This document shows positions 20,120-23,249 of a stretch of 23,249 bases of DNA, piece by piece. The number at the start of each line of letters is the position of its first letter. Positions within the stretch are counted from its first letter, which is position 1. This DNA is from Saksenaea vasiformis B4078. Taxonomy: Eukaryota; Mucoromycota; Mucoromycetes; Mucorales; Saksenaeaceae. The stretch covers positions 1 to 23,249 of the forward strand of contig JNDT01001162.1 in the NCBI GenBank assembly GCA_000697055.1. The letters run 5' to 3'. The notes beneath the pieces were generated by a model that saw only the letters and a list, made by a program, of their open reading frames with translations, searched no databases and was not told the DNA's origin. Position numbers and translations under genes: made by a program.

Positions 20120-20719
20120 GGTCCTCTTGGACAACCAATAGCTATGCGGCGGGATGCATCATCGCTTGGTACATAAGTTTCCTAGCAAACACGCGACGAA
20201 TTAAATGTATACACCATTTGGTCGATCAGTGATAATGGAATTCTTTGGCAGATACTCTCACCGTGTTACGTTACTTTCTATGGTCCATGTGCACGAAAGT
20301 GCACGTATCGCCGTAGATAATACGGTTTGATACTTAAGCTAAGTGAATCCCTATATCCTCACTAATTTTCTAATCATTTTATTAGGTTCGTTATTAATCA
20401 TTCATACTTCACAAGTCATTCATATATCGGAAAGGTCATCCTAGTCAATTTATATACTGGATACCATTTTTAATACCATGCGTCACCGGTTAAGGGTAGG
20501 TTTTTCAAGCTTTTTGAAGTGTTAGCTGACTTCAAAACAGTGCACCATAGTCACGCGGTAAAAAGAAGGCCTGATGATGGACGGCTTTGGCTGTCCGAAG
20601 GCAAATCCTTTCAGGCCGTATGCAGAAGCAGTCCAAGTGCACGCCGTTTTGAGTTCTGGGTGGTCGGAGGACCAAATTTTTGGGAAGTCTTCTTTTCACC
20701 ATTTCCTTCGTCCAGTGTA
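20120..20719. promoter_or_regulatory. divergent intergenic region upstream of VPS28
   Basis: This is shared upstream DNA between the minus-strand hypothetical gene and VPS28. It carries two adjacent hairpins: gtgcac-gaaa-gtgcac (20289-20304, extendable by two pairs) and ccgta-gataa-tacgg (20311-20325). Between 20340 and 20480 it is AT-rich with repeated cattcata/tatat strings. A + frame open from 20519 to 20806 runs into VPS28 exon 1 but the part before 20720 looks non-coding. Confidence 0.5.
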
Positions 20720-21743
20720 ATGGAATCACCGACTACTCCGCAATATACCTCGGGTTATGTACCCCATTATCAATCTAAAAGTAAAGAGATGGAGTTTACC
20801 TCTTGAGAGACTAACCTCACTGCTAGGCATCAACCTCGATGAGGTAGCTATACACATACAAAGCAGAACCTTAGTCCAATGAATAACCTTTTCCATGGCT
20901 GTGCATAGGAGGTTCGCCTTTTCTCCAACAACAAGGACAGAGAGAAATACGACAACATGGCCGACTTGTTCGCTATCATTGTGTTAATGGAGCATCTTGA
21001 GAAAGCGTTTATCCGCGATTCCATCACTTCAGAAGCGTATGTACATGAAAAAAGCAAATAGCATTCTTAAACTCATGTTATCATTTCACAATCAGATATA
21101 CACCGCAGTGCTCGAACCTTATTGCGAAATACAAGACTACAATGAACTTTCTGTCAAACAGTGTCACCAACTTAGAAACGTTTATGGATGATTACAAGGT
21201 AAACAGCGAACTAGAAGGAGAGAGAGAGAAAGAGAGAGAGAAAGGCACCGTATCTCACATTCTGGAAAGCTTACTTGTCCCGCGGCTGTCAATCGTTTTA
21301 AAATCGGTGTGCCTGCTACTTATGAACACGCGGTTGGCACCAGCACAAATGATGTAGGAAACTCTGGAAAATATGTTGCAGACATTGTTACGGTAATAGC
21401 GGAATTCCTTCTGAAAGGCTGTAGTAATAACTAACGATGGCAAACTGTATAGCTTTTTGTCACTCTGATGGACACCCTGCAATTGCGTCGCTTTGCAGTG
21501 GACGATCTCTATCCTATCTTGGCAGATCTTATTAAAGCACTCAACAAAATGCCATCTTTACCCGCTGACTTTATTGGCAAGGTGAAGGTACGAGAATGGC
21601 TGATTACGTTACATTCCATGCAAGCGAGCGATGAAATTACAGAGAAACAATCTCGACAAATGATGTTTGACATGGAACAATCAAACAACGAGTTTTATCG
21701 GTTACTGAGCGGTGAACATAAAGCAGAAGGTGTGATGGATTAA
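20720..21743 (+). CDS. VPS28: ESCRT-I subunit Vps28
   Basis: Part of ESCRT-I with Vps23 and Vps37, sorting ubiquitinated cargo at endosomes; its C-terminal domain binds ESCRT-II. Exons 20720-20780, 20827-20843, 20909-21036, 21096-21198, 21270-21392 and 21453-21743 give 240 residues, normal for the family. Exon 2 is a 17-nt microexon that completes the conserved INLDEEVRLF. The N-terminal core domain shows NNKDREKYDNMADLFAII, LEKAFIRDSIT, YTPQCSNLIAKYKTTM and FMDDYKLTCPAAVNRFKIG. The C-terminal four-helix domain shows FVTLMDTLQLR, VDDLYPILADLIKALNKM, REWLITLHSM and EKQSRQMMFDMEQ. All introns (46-71 nt) are GT-AG with CTAAC-like branch sites in introns 1 and 5. The start is the first ATG compatible with the short N-terminus. 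Confidence 0.96.
21213..21245. repeat. GA-rich microsatellite inside a VPS28 intron
   Basis: A purine-only run of agagag/aaagag repeats occupies about half of the 71-nt fourth VPS28 intron (21199-21269). It is probably length-variable between strains. Confidence 0.8.
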
Positions 21744-21925
21744 GTCCATCCTCTCATTCCCTTTTCCTATGCCCTTGCAGCAATTCCTCCACTACACCCT
21801 CCCTTCATTTACGATCCCTCACTATCAACAAGATCCTACAACCATAAACTACGCTTCATAATGTATAACTTTTTGTGTCCCCCCATTCGATCATCCTCTT
21901 CATGGTGGCCTTTTTTTTTTTGTTC

Positions 21926-21931
21926 AATAAA
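21926..21931 (+). terminator. possible VPS28 polyadenylation signal (AATAAA)
   Basis: A canonical AATAAA sits about 180 bases after the VPS28 stop, just after an 11-T run. It is in the gap between convergent genes (21744-22034), where a + strand polyA signal is expected. Confidence 0.4.
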
Positions 21932-22034
21932 AAGGGCTGGAAGCAATGTCTTTGTTCTACAACCAGAATGTTGCATGTATCACTTTTCATGGCCAACAAA
22001 CGGAAGCGCAGAACAAATGATGTGGTATTTCATT

Positions 22035-23249
22035 TCAGTTAAATGTATCGTATTCGTATGCCTTTCTGTTGTCTACATTCTTTGCATCCAAAGGATCATT
22101 GCCGTTATCCAATGTTGTAGCCCTGATCTGATTTTCAATACGTTTGTAGCTAGTCGTAGAGCTTACGCGTCGTCGTGTGGGGGTTGTCGGGATGTCTGCC
22201 AATTCACGTTGATGATGATCTTGTCCTTCATCAAGGATCTGTTGTAACTTGGAGCTTTGGGCAGATTTGGACGTCGACATTTGTAAGCCTGGATCTGATA
22301 AGAGATCATCCATGCTGTATCTTACAGTTGGTCTACGGGGCGGAGGGTTAGCCGGAATGTATTTCGGAGGCGACACACGGTTCGCTGTATCCGTCGTTTT
22401 CACTGGTGAGGGCAGCGGCTTGTCTAGCAAAGTAGGATCGATGGCCTTTGCTTTATCCTTTGTTACTGGCTCCTCTTCTTTTTCTTCCTGCTTCACATGC
22501 TGTTCCTCTACTGTGCTAGGAGGCTCATTCGTATCATGATCCTGTTTTATGTCGATCACACTCGGATCAAAATCAGACTGTCGACCCATCAACACGTCCC
22601 TCACGTGTTTAAGTCCAACAAGTGCCATGATAACCGATGCTTCGTTCGGTTTCCTTTCGTTATCATCGTGAGAAGTAGTGGTAGTAGTAGTCTCTGTGAC
22701 AGTGCTTTCGCCTTTGTCGGTCGTTATTGTCGTTTCATTCAAAACGGATGGTGCAACTCCACTATCTTCTGGACGACTCTGATCCAAAGAACTCTGGCCT
22801 CCGACTTCTCTTTCAGCTACAGTTTCTGGCGTGGGAAACAGCTCTTTTTCCAACGTATCTACACATTTTGCTACAAGAGAACCCATTTGGCGATTAATTT
22901 CTCCCAATCGTACAAATTCTGAAGTCGCCGGCGGTGACTGAATCGTTGCAGAGCCTTGCTGCTGAGCGTACGAGTCGTATTTATGAAAGGAAGATGCAGC
23001 GGCAATCTTATCAATATCTGCCGAGAATTCGGACGATACCGTCCATCCCCGACGTGGACCATTGTTTGGTGGTTCAAAAGCGCTGCTGAAGTTTTTCTAA
23101 TACAACCCCTTTTGTACATGCGTCGATTTGCATTGATTCTTACCTGGACAGTACCCACCATACCAGCAATCGCCTTGTTTAGCTCTTGTACCTGTGGGCT
23201 TTTCATCATTCCTCGTGTGATGTTCGCAAAACTGTCGAGATTTGCACCA
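22035..23249 (-). CDS. C-terminal part of a large acidic protein (5' end outside window)
   Basis: The gene enters from the right edge. Exon 23249-23144 (partial, frame LDSFANITRGMMKSPQVQEL) is spliced over a 47-nt intron to the last exon 23096-22035. The visible part is about 388 residues. Seen in order: AIAGMVGTVQKNFSSAF, a Ser/Gln-rich stretch, a helical segment LGEINRQMGSLVAKCVDTLE, an acidic/Thr-rich region with a run of Thr, the block ASVIMALVGLKHVRDVLMGR, a Glu/Lys-rich linker, Pro-rich and Arg-rich segments (PTTPTRRRV), and a tail ending YEYDTFN. The LVGLKHVRDVL block looks conserved and faintly recalls C-terminal segments of TBC-domain Rab GAPs, but no TBC domain is in view, so I assign no function. 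No signal peptide or membrane span is visible. Confidence 0.8.

Noticed and set aside
22249..22922. + strand frames at 22249-22539 and 22497-22922
   Set aside because: Antisense shadows of the acidic C-terminal exon on the minus strand, with no splice or domain support.

Overview
The window is nuclear DNA of a fungus. Its genes are split by many short GT-AG introns (mostly 45-70 nt, often with CTAAC or CTAAT branch sites), intergenic gaps are 0.3-2 kb, and the recognisable proteins are fungal or general eukaryotic (sterol glucosyltransferase ATG26, RRP4, verprolin, cytochrome c heme lyase, ORC6, VPS28, a bHLH factor). Intron density and protein style suggest an early-diverging lineage such as Mucoromycota; that placement is inference. 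Nothing looks prokaryotic, and there is no CRISPR array, operon or complete transposon.

Layout: 1-440, possible 3' end of an upstream + strand gene. 440-582, a tandemly duplicated 13-codon upstream ORF. 638-5135 (+), ATG26 in about 18 exons. 5856-7112 (-), exosome subunit RRP4 in 7 exons. 7530-8896 (-), verprolin/WIP in 4 exons. 8897-10449, gene-poor, with a decayed copy of the RRP4 3' end and flank (about 9373-9741) and a broken coding fragment (10121-10345). 10450-10939 (-), unknown two-exon gene. 11550-12401 (+), cytochrome c heme lyase, 3 exons. 13697-14799 (+), bHLH transcription factor, 3 exons. 15285-15421, a tiny spliced ORF around a TACTAAC intron. 15748-16101 (+), an unknown ORF. 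16821-17871 (+), ORC6, 3 exons. 18611-18918, a degenerate 38-40 bp tandem repeat. 19469-20119 (-), unknown gene, 4 exons. 20720-21743 (+), ESCRT-I subunit VPS28, 6 exons including a 17-nt microexon. 22035-23249 (-), the C-terminal part of an unrecognised acidic protein that continues past the window.

The genes do not form one pathway. They are ordinary housekeeping functions: sterol glycosylation, RNA processing, actin assembly, mitochondrial cytochrome maturation, replication licensing and endosomal sorting. I reconstructed exons by hand from splice signals, reading-frame continuity and remembered family motifs. In every multi-exon model the spliced length is a whole number of codons. No brand-new multi-gene system is visible. 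The less ordinary features are the duplicated uORF, a GC-AG intron, the microexon, the diverged RRP4-flank duplication, the minisatellite, three CPMH motifs in the heme lyase, and several spliced genes of unknown function.
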